In this document: positions 26,197 to 38,606 of the stretch, piece after piece
Layout of the letters: every line of letters begins with the position of its first letter
Numbering within the stretch: the first letter of the stretch is position 1
Origin: Hippophae tibetana
Taxonomy: Eukaryota; Streptophyta; Magnoliopsida; Rosales; Elaeagnaceae
DNA length: 64,000 bases
Direction of reading: 5' to 3'
Assembly: GCA_037013495.1 (NCBI GenBank)
Contig: CM072810.1
Span: forward strand, 80,894,449-80,958,448
Made by a program: the position numbers and the translations under genes
Notes under the pieces: generated by a model
Seen by the model: only the letters and a program-made list of their open reading frames with translations
What the model was told of the DNA's origin: nothing
Database searches by the model: none

Positions 26197-26352
26197 GGCA
26201 TCATTTACATCAGTTAGCAAGGATTTAATGTTTTTGTCACACCATTTCTGTTTTACTTACTTTCGATTTTATTCAAAAGTGTTGTAATGAAGTTATTGGT
26301 GTCCACCTAGGGTTATTTATTACTGTTTTCATTCAATCTATATTCTTTACAA
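25994..26352 (+). repeat. Half-length unit (359 bp), A/B recombinant
   Basis: The unit starts as a normal A half but stops at the ACACAAAT of 26189-26196, and the next base already belongs to B (GGCATCATTTACATCAG). The remaining bases to 26352 are the normal end of a B half. One half-unit length (about 361 bp) is absent. ACACAAAT occurs at the same relative place in both halves, so pairing one half-unit out of register and crossing over there would give this product. It is the only half-length unit in the window. Confidence 0.9.
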
Positions 26353-27070
26353 AATATGAGAGAAAGAAAAATAAAATGGATACTATTCACATTTTCAAAA
26401 AAAAAATTTAATGATATGTGTCGCAACTATTAACTACGATAATCTTGTACTCATGTATTGAAACGACTATTATAATATATCAAATTGAAGATCGTATAGA
26501 TTCACACATTATTAATTTTCCTTGCTTTGGAAACTCATTTTTGTACACAAATTGCATCGTTTGTGTCACTTAAATAGGGTTTAAAGGTTTTGTTGCACCA
26601 TTTCCGTTTTACTTCCTTTCGGTTTTATTCAAATGACCTATAAAGTTGATATTGGGTCTGACCAAGGTTTATTTATCAATTTATTCAATCAATCTCTATT
26701 CTTTATAAAATATAAGAGAAGAGAAAATGAAGGGAATACTGCTCACATTTTCAAAAACAACAAAACATTTGATAAATATGTGTTCTAACTATTAACTGCG
26801 ATAATTGTTTACTCCGTTATTGACACTAGAATTACAATATATCAAATCACAGATTGTACAGACTAACACAATATTAATATTCCTTGATTTGGAACTTCAT
26901 TTTTGAACACAAATGGCATCATTTACATCACTTAGCAAGGATTTAATGTTTTTGTCACACCATTTCCGTTTTACTTACTTTCAATTTTATTCAAAAGTGC
27001 TGTAATGAAGATATTGGTGCCCACCTAGGGTTATTTATTTCTGTTTTCATTCAATCTATATTCTTTAAAA

Positions 27071-29232
27071 AATATGAGAGAAAGAAAAATAAAATGGATA
27101 CTATTCACATTTTCAAAAACAACAAAAAATTTAATGAATATGTGTCGCAACTATTAACTATGATAATCTTGTACTCATATATTGAAACGACTATTATAAT
27201 ATATCAAATTGAAGATCGTATAGATTCACACAATATTAATTTTCCTTAAATTGGAAACTCATTTTTGTACACAAATTCCATCGTTTGCGTCACTTAAATA
27301 GGGTTTAAAGTTTTTGTTGCACCATTTCCGTTTACTTCCTCTCGGTTTTATTCAAATGACCTATAAAGTTGATATTGGTGCCGACCAAGGTTTATTTATT
27401 AATTTATTCAATCAATCTCTATTCTTTAAAAAATATAAGAGAAGAGAAAAAGAAGGAAATACTGCTCACATTTTCAAAAACAACAAAACATTTGATAAAT
27501 ATGTGTTCTAACTATTAACTGCGATAATTGTTTACTCCGTTATCGACACTAGAGTTACAATATATCAAATCACAGATTGTACAGACTAACACAATATTAA
27601 TATTCCTTGATTTGGATCTTCATTTTTGAACACAAATGGCATCATTTACATCACTTAGCAAGGATTTAATGTTTTTGTCACACCATTTCCGTTTCACTTA
27701 CTTTCGATTTTATTCAAAGTGCTGTAATGAAGTTATTGGTGCCCACCTAGGGTTATTTATTACTGTTTTCATTCAATCTATATTCTTTAAAAAATATGAG
27801 AGAAAGAAAAATAAAATGGATACTATTCACATTTTCAAAAACAAAAAAAAATTTAATGATATGTGTCGCAACTATTAACTACGATAATCTTGTACTCATG
27901 TATTGAAACGACTATTATAATATATCAAATTGAAGATCGTATAGATTCACACATTATTAATTTTCCTTGCTTTGGAAACTCATTTTTGTACACAAATTCC
28001 ATCGTTTGCGTTACTTAAATAGGGTTTAAAGGTTTTGTTGCACCATTTCCGTTTTACTTCCTTTCGGTTTTATTCAAAAGACCTATAAAGTTGATATTGG
28101 TTCCGACCAAGGTTTATTTATAAATTTATTCAATCAATCTCTATTCTTTAAAAAATATAAGAGAAGAGAAAAAGAAGGAAATACTGCTCACATTTTCAAA
28201 AACAACAAAACATTTGATAAATATGTGTTCTAACTATTAACTGTGATAATTGTTTACTCCGTTATCGACACTAGAATTACAATCTATCAAATCACAGATT
28301 GTAGAGACTAACACAATATTAGTATTCCTTGATTTGGAACTTCATTTTTGAACACAATAGCATCATTTACATCAGTTAGCAAGGATTTAATGTTTTTGTC
28401 ACACCATTTCCGTTTTACTTACTTTCGATTTTATTCAAAAGTGTTGTAATGAAGTTATTGGTGCCCACCTAGGGTTATTTATTACTGTTTTCATTCAATC
28501 TATATTCTTTACAAAATATGAGAGAAAGAAAAATAAAATGGATACTATTCACATTTTCAAAAAAAAAATTTAATGATATGTTTCGCAACTATTAACTACG
28601 ATAATCTTGTACTCATGTATTGAAACGACTATTATAATATATCAAATTGAAGATCGTTTAGATTCACACATTATTAATTTTCCTTGCTTTGGAAACTCAT
28701 TTTTGTACACAAATTCCATCGTTTGTGTCACTTAAATAGGGTTTAAAGGTTTTGTTGCACCATTTCCGTTTTACTTCCTTTCGGTTTTATTCAAATGACC
28801 TATAAAGTTGATATTGGGTCCGACCAAGGTTTATTTATCAATTTATTCAATCAATCTCTATTCTTTATAAAATATAAGAGAAGAGAAAATGAAGGGAATA
28901 CTGCTCACATTTTCAAAAACAACAAAACATTTGATAAATATGTGTTCTAACTATTAACTGCGATAATTGTTTACTCCGTTATTGACACTAGAATTACAAT
29001 ATATCAAATCACAGATTGTACAGACTAACACAATATTTATATTCCTTGATTTGGAACTTCATTTTTGAACACAAATGGCATCATTTACATCACTTAGCAA
29101 GGATTTAATGTTTTTCTCACACCATTTCCGTTTTACTTACTTTCAATTTTATTCAAAAGTGCTGTAATGAAGATATTGGTGCCCACCTAGGGTTATTTAT
29201 TTCTGTTTTCATTCAATCTATATTCTTTAAAA
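27071..29232 (+). repeat. Alpha/gamma three-unit higher-order repeat, second occurrence
   Basis: It has the same unit order and the same markers as 13710-15872. It is again followed by two alpha members (29233-30677), then beta (30678). The preceding unit at 26353 is also gamma, so the local order is gamma, alpha1, alpha2, gamma, alpha1, alpha2 with a period of 2162 bp. Private changes include GAACACAATAGC near 28356, where the usual AAATGGC is altered. Confidence 0.75.
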
Positions 29233-31729
29233 AATATGAGAGAAAGAAAAATAAAATGGATACTATTCACATTTTCAAAAACAACAAAAAATTTAATGAA
29301 TATGTGTCGCAACTATTAACTATGATAATCTTGTACTCATGTATTGAAACGACTATTATAATATATCAAATTGAAGATCGTATAGATTCACACAATATTA
29401 ATTTTCCTTAAATTGGAAACTCATTTTTGTACACAAATTCTATCGTTTGCGTCACATAAATAGGGTTTAAAGGTTTTGTTGCACCATTTCCGTTTACTTC
29501 CTCTCGGTTTTATTCAAATGACCTATAAAGTTGATATTGGTGCCGACCAAGGTTTATTTATTAATTTATTCAATCAATCTCTATTCTTTAAAAAATATAA
29601 GAGAAGAGAAAAAGAAGGAAATACTGCTCACATTTTCAAAAACAACAAAACATTTGATAAATATGTGTTCTAACTATTAACTGCGATAATTGTTTACTCC
29701 GTTATCGACACTAGAGTTACAATATATCAAATCACAGATTGTACAGACTAACACAATATTAATATTCCTTGATTTGGATCTTCATTTTTGAACACAAATG
29801 GCATCATTTACATCACTTAGCATGGATTTAATGTTTTTGTCACACCATTTCCGTTTCACTTACTTTCGATTTTATTCAAAGTGCTGTAATGAAGTTATTG
29901 GTGCCCACCTAGGGTTATTTATTACTGTTTTCATTCAATCTATATTCTTTAAAAAATATGAGAGAAAGAAAAATAAAATGGATACTATTCACATTTTCAA
30001 AAACAAAAAAAAATTTAATGATATGTGTCGCAACTATTAACTACGATAATCTTGTACTCATGTATTGAAACGACTATTATAATATATCAAATTGAAGATC
30101 GTATAGATTCACACATTATTAATTTTCCTTGCTTTGGAAACTCATTTTTGTACACAAATTCCATCGTTTGCGTTACTTAAATAGGGTTTAAAGGTTTTGT
30201 TGCACCATTTCCGTTTTACTTCCTTTCGGTTTTATTCAAAAGACCTATAAAGTTGATATTGGTTCCGACCAAGGTTTATTTATAAATTTATTCAATCAAT
30301 CTCTATTCTTTAAAAAATATAAGAGAAGAGAAAAAGAAGGAAATACTGCTCACATTTTCAAAAACAACAAAACATTTGATAAATATGTGTTCTAACTATT
30401 AACTGTGATAATTGTTTACTCCGTTATCGACACTAGAATTACAATCTATCAAATCACAGATTGTACAGACTAACACAATATTAATATTCCTTGATTTGGA
30501 ACTTCATTTTTGAACACAAATGGCATCATTTACATCAGTTAGCAAGGATTTAATGTTTTTGTCACACCATTTCCGTTTTACTTACTTTCGATTTTATTCA
30601 AAAGTGTTGTAATGAAGTTATTGGTGCCCACCTAGGGTTATTTATTACTGTTTTCATTCAATCTATATTCTTTACAAAATATGAGAGAAAGAAAAATATA
30701 ATGGATACTATTCACATTTTCAAAAAAAAAAAAATTTAATGAATATGTGTCGCAACTATTAACTACGATAATCTTGCACTCGTGTATTGAAACGAATATT
30801 ATAATATATCAAATTGAAGATCGTATAGATTCACACATTATTAATTTTCCTTGCTTTGGAAACTCATTTTTCTACACAAATTCCACCGTTTGCGTCACTT
30901 AAATAGGGTATAAAGCTTTTGTTGCACCATTTCCGTTTTACTTCCTTTCGGTTTTATTCAAAAGACCTATAAAGTTGATATTGGGTCCGACCAAGGTTTA
31001 TTTATAAATTTATTCAATCAATCTCTATTCTTTAAAAAATATAAGAGAAGAGAAAAAGAAGGGAATACTGCTCACTTTTTCAAAAACAACAAAACATTTG
31101 ATAAATATGTGTTCTAACTTTTAACTGTGATAATTGTTTACTCTGTTATCGACACTAGAATTACAATATATCAAATCACAGATTGTACAGACTAACACAA
31201 TATTAATATTCCTTGATTTGGAACTTCATTTTTGAACACAAATGGCATCATTTACATCACTTAGCAAGGATTTAATGTTTTTGTCACACCAATTCCGTTT
31301 TACTTACTTTCGATTTTATTCAAAAGTGCTGTAATGAAGCTATTGGTGCCCACCTAGGGTTATTTATTACTGTTTTCATTCAATCTATATTCTATAAAAA
31401 ATATGAGAGAAAGAAAAATAAAATGGATACTATTCACATTTTCAAAAACAACAAAAATTTTATTGAATATGTGTCGTAAATATTAACTACGATAATCTTG
31501 TACTCGTGGATTCAAACGACTATTATAATATATCAAATTGAAGATCGTATAGATTCACACATTATTAATTTTCCTTGCTATGTAAACTCATTTTTGTACA
31601 CAAATTCCATCGTTTGCGTCTCTTAATTAGGGTTTAAAGGTTTTGTTGCACCATTTTTGTTTTACTTCCTTTCGGTTTTAATCAAAAGAGCTATAAAGTT
31701 GATATTGGTTCCGACCAAGGTTTATTTAT
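27071..31729 (+). repeat. Long-range duplication, right copy
   Basis: Partner of 13710-18369. Its right end is visible. The second beta unit runs through TTTAATCAAAAGAGC, but at 31690-31729 the text becomes the alpha form GGTTTATTTATAAATTT instead of the beta form with TATTAATTT. Alpha markers follow (GAAGGAAATACTG, AACTGTGATAATTG). This makes a beta/alpha chimera like the one near 6700, but at a different point in the unit. Confidence 0.72.
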
Positions 31730-32123
31730 AAATTTATTCAATCAATCTCTATTCTTTAAAAAATATAAGAGAAGAGAAAAAGAAGGAAATACTGCTCACA
31801 TTTTCAAAAACAACAAAACATTTGATAAATATGTGTTCTAACTATTAACTGTGATAATTGTTTACTCCGTTATCGACACTAGAATTACAATCTATCAAAT
31901 CACAGATTGTACAGACTAACACAATATTAATATTCCTTGATTTGGAACTTCATTTTTGAACACAAATGGCATCATTTACATCAGTTAGCAAGGATTTAAT
32001 GTTTTTGTCACACCATTTCCGTTTTACTTACTTTCGATTTTATTCAAAAGTGTTGTAATGAAGTTATTGGTGCCCACCTAGGGTTATTTATTACTGTTTT
32101 CATTCAATCTATATTCTTTACAA

Positions 32124-33930
32124 AATATGAGAGAAAGAAAAATAAAATGGATACTATTCACATTTTCAAAAAAAAAACAATTTAATGAATATGCGTAGCA
32201 ACTATTAACTACGATAATCTTGTACTCGTGTATTGAAACGAATATTATAATATACCAAATTGAAGATCGTATAGATTCACACATTATTAATTTTCCTTGC
32301 TTTGGAAATTCATTTTTCTACACAAATTCCACCGTTTGCGTCACTTAAATAGGGTATAAAGCTTTTGTTGCACCATTTCCGTTTTACTTCCTTTCGGTTT
32401 TATTCAAAAGACCTATAAAGTTGATATTGGTTCCGACCAAGGTTTATTTATAAATTTATTCAATCAATCTCTATTCTTTAAAAAATATAAGAGAAGAGAA
32501 AAAGAAGGAAATACTGCTCACATTTTCAAAAACAACAAAACATTTGATAAATATGTGTTCTAACTATTCACTGCGATAATTGTTTACTCAATTATCGACA
32601 CAAGAATTACAATATATCAAAATCACAGATTTTATAGACTAACACAATATTAATATTACTTGATTTGGAACCTCATTTTTGAACACAAATGGCATCATTT
32701 ACATCAGTTAGCAAGGATTTAATGTTTTTGTCACACCATTTCCGTTTTACTTACTTTCGATTTTATTCAAAAGTGTTGTAATGAAGTTATTGGTGCCCAC
32801 CTAGGGTTATTTATTACTGTTTTCATTCAATCTATATTCTTTACAAAATATGAGAGAAAGAAAAATAAAATGGATACTATTCACATTTTCAAAAAAAAAA
32901 AATTTAATGAATATGTGTCGCAACTATTAACTACGATAATCTTGTACTCGTGTATTGAAACGAATATTATAATATATCAAATTGAAGATCGTATAGATTC
33001 ACACATTATTAATTTTCCTTGCTTTGGAAACTCATTTTTCTACACAAATTCCACCGTTTGCGTCACTTAAATAGGGTATAAAGCTTTTGTTGCACCATTT
33101 CCGTTTTACTTCCTTTCGGTTTTATTCAAAAGACCTATAAAGTTGATATTGGGTCCGACCAAGGTTTATTTATAAATTTATTCAATCAATCTCTATTCTT
33201 TAAAAAATATAAGAGAAGAGAAAAAGAAGGGAATACTGCTCACTTTTTCAAAAACAACAAAACATTTGATAAATATGTGTTCTAACTTTTAACTGTGATA
33301 ATTGTTTACTCTGTTATCGACACTAGAATTACAATATATCAAATCACAGATTGTACAGACTAACACAATATTAATATTCCTTGATTTGGAACTTCATTTT
33401 TGAACACAAATGGCATCATTTACATCACTTAGCAAGAATTTAATGTTTTTGTCACACCATTTCCGTTTTACTTCCTTTAGATTTTATTCAAAAGTGTTGT
33501 AATGAAGTTATTGGTGCCCACCTAGGGTTATTTATTACTGTTTTCATTCAATCTATATTCTTTACAAAATATGAGAGAAAGAAAAATAAAATGGATACTA
33601 TTCACATTTTCAAAAAAAAAAATTTAATGAATATGTGTCGCAACTATTAACTTTGATAATCTTGTACTCGTGTATTGAAACGAATATTATAATATACCAA
33701 ATTGAAGATCGTATAGATTCACACATTATTAATTTTCCTTGCTTTGGAAACTCATTTTTCTACACAAATTCCACCGTTTGCGTCACTTAAATAGGGTATA
33801 AAGCTTTTGTTGCACCATTTCCGTTTTACTTCCTTTCGGTTTTATTCAAAAGACCTATAAAGTTGATATTGGTTCCGACCAAGGTTTATTTATAAATTTA
33901 TTCAATCAATCTCTATTCTTTAAAAAATAT
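32124..33930 (+). repeat. Mosaic duplication, right copy
   Basis: Partner of 24552-26196. Here the unit carrying the right-family patch comes before the CTTCCTTTAGATTTTATT unit, the reverse of the order at 24.5-26.2 kb. Both regions carry several units with CTACACAAATTCCACC and the AAGCTT-bearing GGGTATAAAGCTTTTG. Confidence 0.6.
32567..32697 (+). repeat. Right-family patch inside the left domain (third)
   Basis: Same content as the patch at 25715-25845, including the private TATCAAAATCAC and ATTACTTGATTTGG, at an offset of about 6853 bp. The two therefore come from one event that was later copied. The following unit at 32847 also matches the half-length unit's A part at 25994, but here the unit is complete. 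Confidence 0.7.
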
Positions 33931-34730
33931 AAGAGAAGAGAAAAAGAAGGAAATACTGCTCACATTTTCAAAAACAACAAAACATTTGATAAATATGTGT
34001 TCTAACTATTAACTGTGATAATTGTTTACTCCGTTATCGACACTAGAATTACAATCTATCAAATCACAGATTGTACAGACTAACACAATATTAATATTCC
34101 TTGATTTGGAACTTCATTTTTGAACACAAATGGCATCATTTACATCAGTTAGCAAGGATTTAATGTTTTTGTCACACCATTTCCGTTTTACTTACTTTCG
34201 ATTTTATTCAAAAGTGTTGTAATGAAGTTATTGGTGCCCACCTAGGGTTATTTATTACTGTTTTCATTCAATCTATATTCTTTACAAAATATGAGAGAAA
34301 GAAAAATAAAATGGATACTATTCACATTTTAAAAAAAAAACAAATTTAATGAATATGTGTCGCAACTATTAACTACGATAATCTTGTACTCGTGTATTGA
34401 AACGAATATTATAATATATCAAATTGAAGATCGTATAGATTCACACATTATTAATTTTCCTTGCTTTGGAAACTCATTTTTCTACACAAATTCCACCGTT
34501 TGCGTCACTTAAATAGGGTATAAAGCTTTTGTTGCACCATTTCCGTTTTACTTCCTTTCGGTTTTATTCAAAAGACCTATAAAGTTGATATTGGGTCCGA
34601 CCAAGGTTTATTTATAAATTTATTCAATCAATCTCTATTCTTTAAAAAATATAAGAGAAGAGAAAAAGAAGGGAATACTGCTCACTTTTTCAAAAACAAC
34701 AAAACATTTGATAAATATGTGTTCTAACTT

Positions 34731-34752
34731 TTAACTGCGATAATTGTTTACC
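34731..34752. other. Junction between left and right satellite families
   Basis: Inside the B half of the unit starting at 34288 the sequence changes family. The last clear left-type base is the T in AACTTTTAAC at 34730. The first clear right-type bases are the CCCGG at 34751. Upstream is a beta-like left unit (GGGTATAAAGCTTTTG, GGGTCCGACC, GCTCACTTTTTC). Downstream come CATAAGAATTAC, ATTTTATAGAC, AAGGTTTTAATT, TTCCATTTTAC and GTGATGAAGATATTGTTG, all right-type. Register is kept, as expected for a homologous crossover or conversion edge. Confidence 0.8.
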
Positions 34753-35733
34753 CGGTTATCAACATAAGAATTACAATATATCAAATCATAGATTTTATAG
34801 ACTAACACAATAGTAATATTCCTTGATTTGGAACCTCATTTTTGAACACAAATGGCATCATTTACATCACTTAGCAAGGTTTTAATTTTTTTGTCACACC
34901 ATTTCCATTTTACTTACTTTCGATTTTATTCAAAAGAGTTGTGATGAAGATATTGTTGCCCACCTAGGGTTATTTATTATTGTTTTCATTCAATCTATAT
35001 TCTTTAAAAAATATGAGAGAAAGAAAACTAAAATGGATACTCTTCACATTTTAAAAAACAACAAAATATTTAATGAATATGTATCACAACTATTAACAAG
35101 GATAATCTTGTACTCGTGTATTGAACCGACTATTATAATATATCAAATTGAAGATCGTATATATTCAAACATTATTAATTTTCCTTGCTTTGGAAACTCA
35201 TTTTTATACACAAATTCCATCGTTTATGTCACTTAAATAGGGTTTAAAGGTTTTGTTGCACCATTTCCGTTTTACTTCCTTTCGATTTTATTCAAAAGAG
35301 CTATAAAGTTGATATTGGTTCCGACCAAGGTTTATTTATTAATTTATTCAATCAATCTCTATTCTTTTAAAAATATAAGAGAAGAGAAAAAGAAGAGAAT
35401 ACTGCTCACATTTTCAAAAACAACAAAACATTTGATAAATATGTGTTCTAACTATTCACTGCGATAATTGTTTACTCAATTATCGACACAAGAATTACAA
35501 TATATCAAATCACAGATTTTATAGACTAACACAATATTAATATTCCTTGATTTGGAACCTCATTTTTGAACACAAATGGCATCATTTACATCACTTAGCA
35601 AGCTTTTAATTTTTTTGTCACACCATTTCCATTTTACTTACTTTAGATTTTATTCAAAAGAGTTGTGATGAAGATATTGTTGCCCACCTAGGGTTATTTA
35701 TTATTGTTTTCATTCAATCTATATTCTTTAAAA

Positions 35734-37159
35734 AATATGAGAGAAAGAAAACTAAAATGGATACTATTCACATTTTCAAAAACAACAAAATATTTAATGA
35801 ATATGTGTCACAACTATTAACTAGGATATTCTTGTACTCGTGTATTGAAACGACTATTATATTATGTCAAATGGAAGATCGTATAGATTCAAACATTATT
35901 AATTTTCCTTGCTTTGGAAACTCATTTTTATACACAAATTCCATCGTTTATGTCACTTAAATAGGGTTTAAAGGTTTTGTTGCACCATTTCCGTTTTACT
36001 TCCTTTCGGTTTTATTCAGAAGAGCTATAAAGTTGATATTGGTTCCGACCAAGGTTTATTTATTAATTTATTCAATCAATCTCTATTCTTTTAAAAATAT
36101 AAGAGAAGAGAATACTGCTCACATTTTCAAACACAACAAAACATTTGATAAATATGTGTTCTAACTATTCACTGCGATAATTGTTTACTCAATTATCGAC
36201 ACAAGAATTACAATATATCAAATCACAGATTTTATAGAATAACACAATATTAATATTCCTTGATTTGGAACCTCATTTTTGAACACAAATGGCATCATTT
36301 ACATCACTTAGCAAGGTTTTAATTTTTTTGTCACACCATTTCCATTTTACTTACTTTAGATTTTATTCAAAAGAGTTGTGATGAAGATATTGTTGCCCAC
36401 CTAGGGTTATTTATTATTGTTTTCATTCAATCTATATTCTTTAAAAAATATGAGAGAAAGAAAACTAAAATGGATACTATTCACATTTTCAAAAACAACA
36501 AAATATTTAATGAATATGTGTCACAACTATTAACTAGGATATTCTTGTACTCGTGTATTGAAACGACTATTATATTATGTCAAATGGAAGATCGTATAGA
36601 TTCAAACATTATTAATTTTCCTTGCTTTGGAAACTCATTTTTATACACAAATTCCATCGTTTATGTCACTTAAATAGGGTTTAAAGGTTTTGTTGCACCA
36701 TTTCCGTTTTACTTCCTTTCGGTTTTATTCAGAAGAGCTATAAAGTTGATATTGGTTCCGACCAAGGTTTATTTATTAATTTATTCAATCAATCTCTATT
36801 CTTTTAAAAATATAAGAGAAGAGAATACTGCTCACATTTTCAAACACAACAAAACATTTGATAAATATGTGTTCTAACTATTAACTGCGATAATTGTTTA
36901 CCCGGTTATCGACATAAGAATTACAATATATCAAATCACAGATTTTATAGACTAACACAATATTAATATTCCTTGATTTGGAACCTCATTTTTGAACACA
37001 AATGGCATCATTTACATCACTTAGCAAGGTTTTAATTTTTTTGTCACACCATTTCCATTTTACTGACTTTAGATTTTATTCAAAAGAGTTGTGATGAAGA
37101 TATTGTTGCCCACCTAGGGTTATTTATTATTGTTTTCATTCAATCTATATTCTTTAAAA
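35734..37159 (+). repeat. Single-unit tandem pair sharing an 11-bp deletion (713-bp units)
   Basis: Two adjacent units of 713 bp each. Both read AGAGAAGAGAATACTG (about 36103 and 36825) where other right-domain units have an additional AAAAAGAAGAG. Both also have TTCAAACACAAC, TTATATTATGTCAAATGG and ATTCAGAAGAGC. The deleted stretch is bounded by direct GAAGAG repeats, so replication slippage explains it. The downstream parts of the B halves differ (CTCAATTATCGACACAAG against CCCGGTTATCGACATAAG), so the pair is not a simple exact duplication. Confidence 0.8.
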
Positions 37160-38400
37160 AATATGAGAGAAGGAAACTAAAATGGATACTATTCACATTT
37201 TCAAAAACAACAAAATATTTAAGGAATATGGGTCATAACTATTGACTAGGATATTCTTGTACTCGTGTATTGAAACGACTATTATAATATGTCAAATCGA
37301 AGATCGTATAGATTCAAACATTATTATTTTTCCTTGCTTTGGAAACTCATTTTTATACACAAATTCCATCGTTTATGTCACTTAAATAGGGTTTAAAGGT
37401 TTTGTTGCACCATTTCTGTTTTACTTCCTTTCGGTTTTATTCATAAGAGCTATAAAGTTGATATTGGTTCCGACCAAGGTTTATTTATTAATTTATTCAA
37501 TCAATCTCTATTCTTTTAAAAATATAAGAGAAGAGAATAAGAAGAGAATACTGCTCACATTTTCAAAAACAACAAAACATTTGATAAATATGTGTTCTAA
37601 CTATTCACTGCGATAATTGTTTACTCAATTATCGACACAAGAATTACAATATATCAAATCACAGATTTTATAGACTAACACAATATTAATATTCCTTGAT
37701 TAGGAACCTCATTTTTGAACACAAATGGCATCATTTACATCACTTAGCAAGGTTTTAATTTTTTTGTCACACCATTTCCATTTTACTTACTTTAGATTTT
37801 ATTCAAAAGAGTTGTGATGAAGATATTGTTGCCCACCTAGGGTTATTTATTATTGTTTTCATTCAATCTATATTCTTTAAAAAATATGAGAGAAAGAAAA
37901 CTAAAATGGATACTATTCACATTTTCAAAAACAACAAAATATTTAAGGAATATGGGTCACAACTATTAACTAGGATAATCTTGTACTCGTGTATTGAAAC
38001 GACTATTATAATATGTCAAATCGAAGATCGTATAGATTCAAACATTATTAATTTTCCTTGCTTTGGAAACTCATTTTTATACACAAATTCCATCGTTTAT
38101 GTCACTTAAATAGGGTTTAAAGGTTTTGTTGCACCATTTCCGTTTTACTTCCTTTCGGTTTTATTCAGAAGAGCTATAAAGTTGATATTGGTTCCGACCA
38201 AGATTTATTTATTAATTTATTCAATCAATCTCTATTCTTTTAAAAATATAAGAGAAGAGAAAAAGAAGAGAATACTGCTCACATTTTCAAAAACAACAAA
38301 ACATTTGATAAATATGTGTTCTAACTATTAACTGCGATAATTGTTTACCCGGTTATCAACATAAGAATTACAATATATCAAATCACAGATTTTATAGACT
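36447..38400 (+). repeat. Six-unit-offset duplication, left copy (partner about 40778-42740)
   Basis: Markers shared at an offset of about 4342 bp include GAGAGAAGGAAACTAAAATGG (37160 and 41502), TATGGGTCATAACTATT, ACTGACTTTAGATTTTATT (near 37062 and 41404) and TTTAAGGAATATGGGTC. The offset is 11 bp shorter in the first unit because the GAAGAG slippage deletion is present here and absent in the partner at 40778. Confidence 0.75.
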
Positions 38401-38606
38401 AACACAATATTAATATTCCTTGATTTGGAACTTCATTTTTGAACACAAATGGCATCATTTACATCACTTAGCAAGGTTTTAATTTTTTTGTCACACCATT
38501 TCCATTTTACTTACTTTCGATTTTATTCAAAAGAGTTGTGATGAAGATATTGTTGCCAACCTAGGGTTATTTATTATTGTTTTCATTCAATCTATATTCT
38601 TTCAAA

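Larger units (their letters stand above)
1..34730 (+). repeat. Left array domain (alpha, beta and gamma unit types)
   Basis: About 48.5 units. Diagnostic states include AAAAATAAAATGG at the A start, GAAGGAAATACTG or GAAGGGAATACTG in B, TCCGTTATCGACACTAG, ATTGTACAGAC, AAGGATTTAATG, and GTAATGAAG with ATTGGTGCCCACC. Unit lengths are mostly 718-724 bp. At least three types recur. Gamma units have CAAATGACC, GGGTCCGACC and ATCAATTTATTC. Alpha units have GTTTACTTCCTCTCGG in the first member and AAGACC with TCTATCAAATC in the next. Beta pairs have GGGTATAAAGCTTTTG, which creates an AAGCTT (HindIII) site as at 6009-6014, followed by a unit with GGATTCAAAC and CTCTTAATTAGGG. The type names are mine. 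Confidence 0.85.

Noticed and set aside
2413-30040. Recurring left-domain frames of 65 and 80 codons (MLHHFRLL and MASFTSLS types)
   Set aside because: The first type opens with TTG only. Both exist only in the subset of units where small indels happen to keep the frame open, and sister units of the same age lack them. The amino-acid content mirrors the A+T-rich DNA. I treat them as chance frames.
25234-32284. Minus-strand frames of 65-66 codons at 25234-25431 and 32084-32284
   Set aside because: They lie opposite the A half in two related units, and the other units do not keep them open. They are shadows of the repeat.
34745-34775. CENP-B box-like word on the minus strand (ATGTCGATAACCGGGTAA in units with the CCCGGTTATCGACAT form)
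   Set aside because: It has CGGG and a nearby TCG, but the spacing between the TCG and the CGGG is two bases too short for the known NTTCGNNNNANNCGGGN pattern, and TTCG is not present. Most units read CTCGG or TCCG instead. It is not supported as a CENP-B site.
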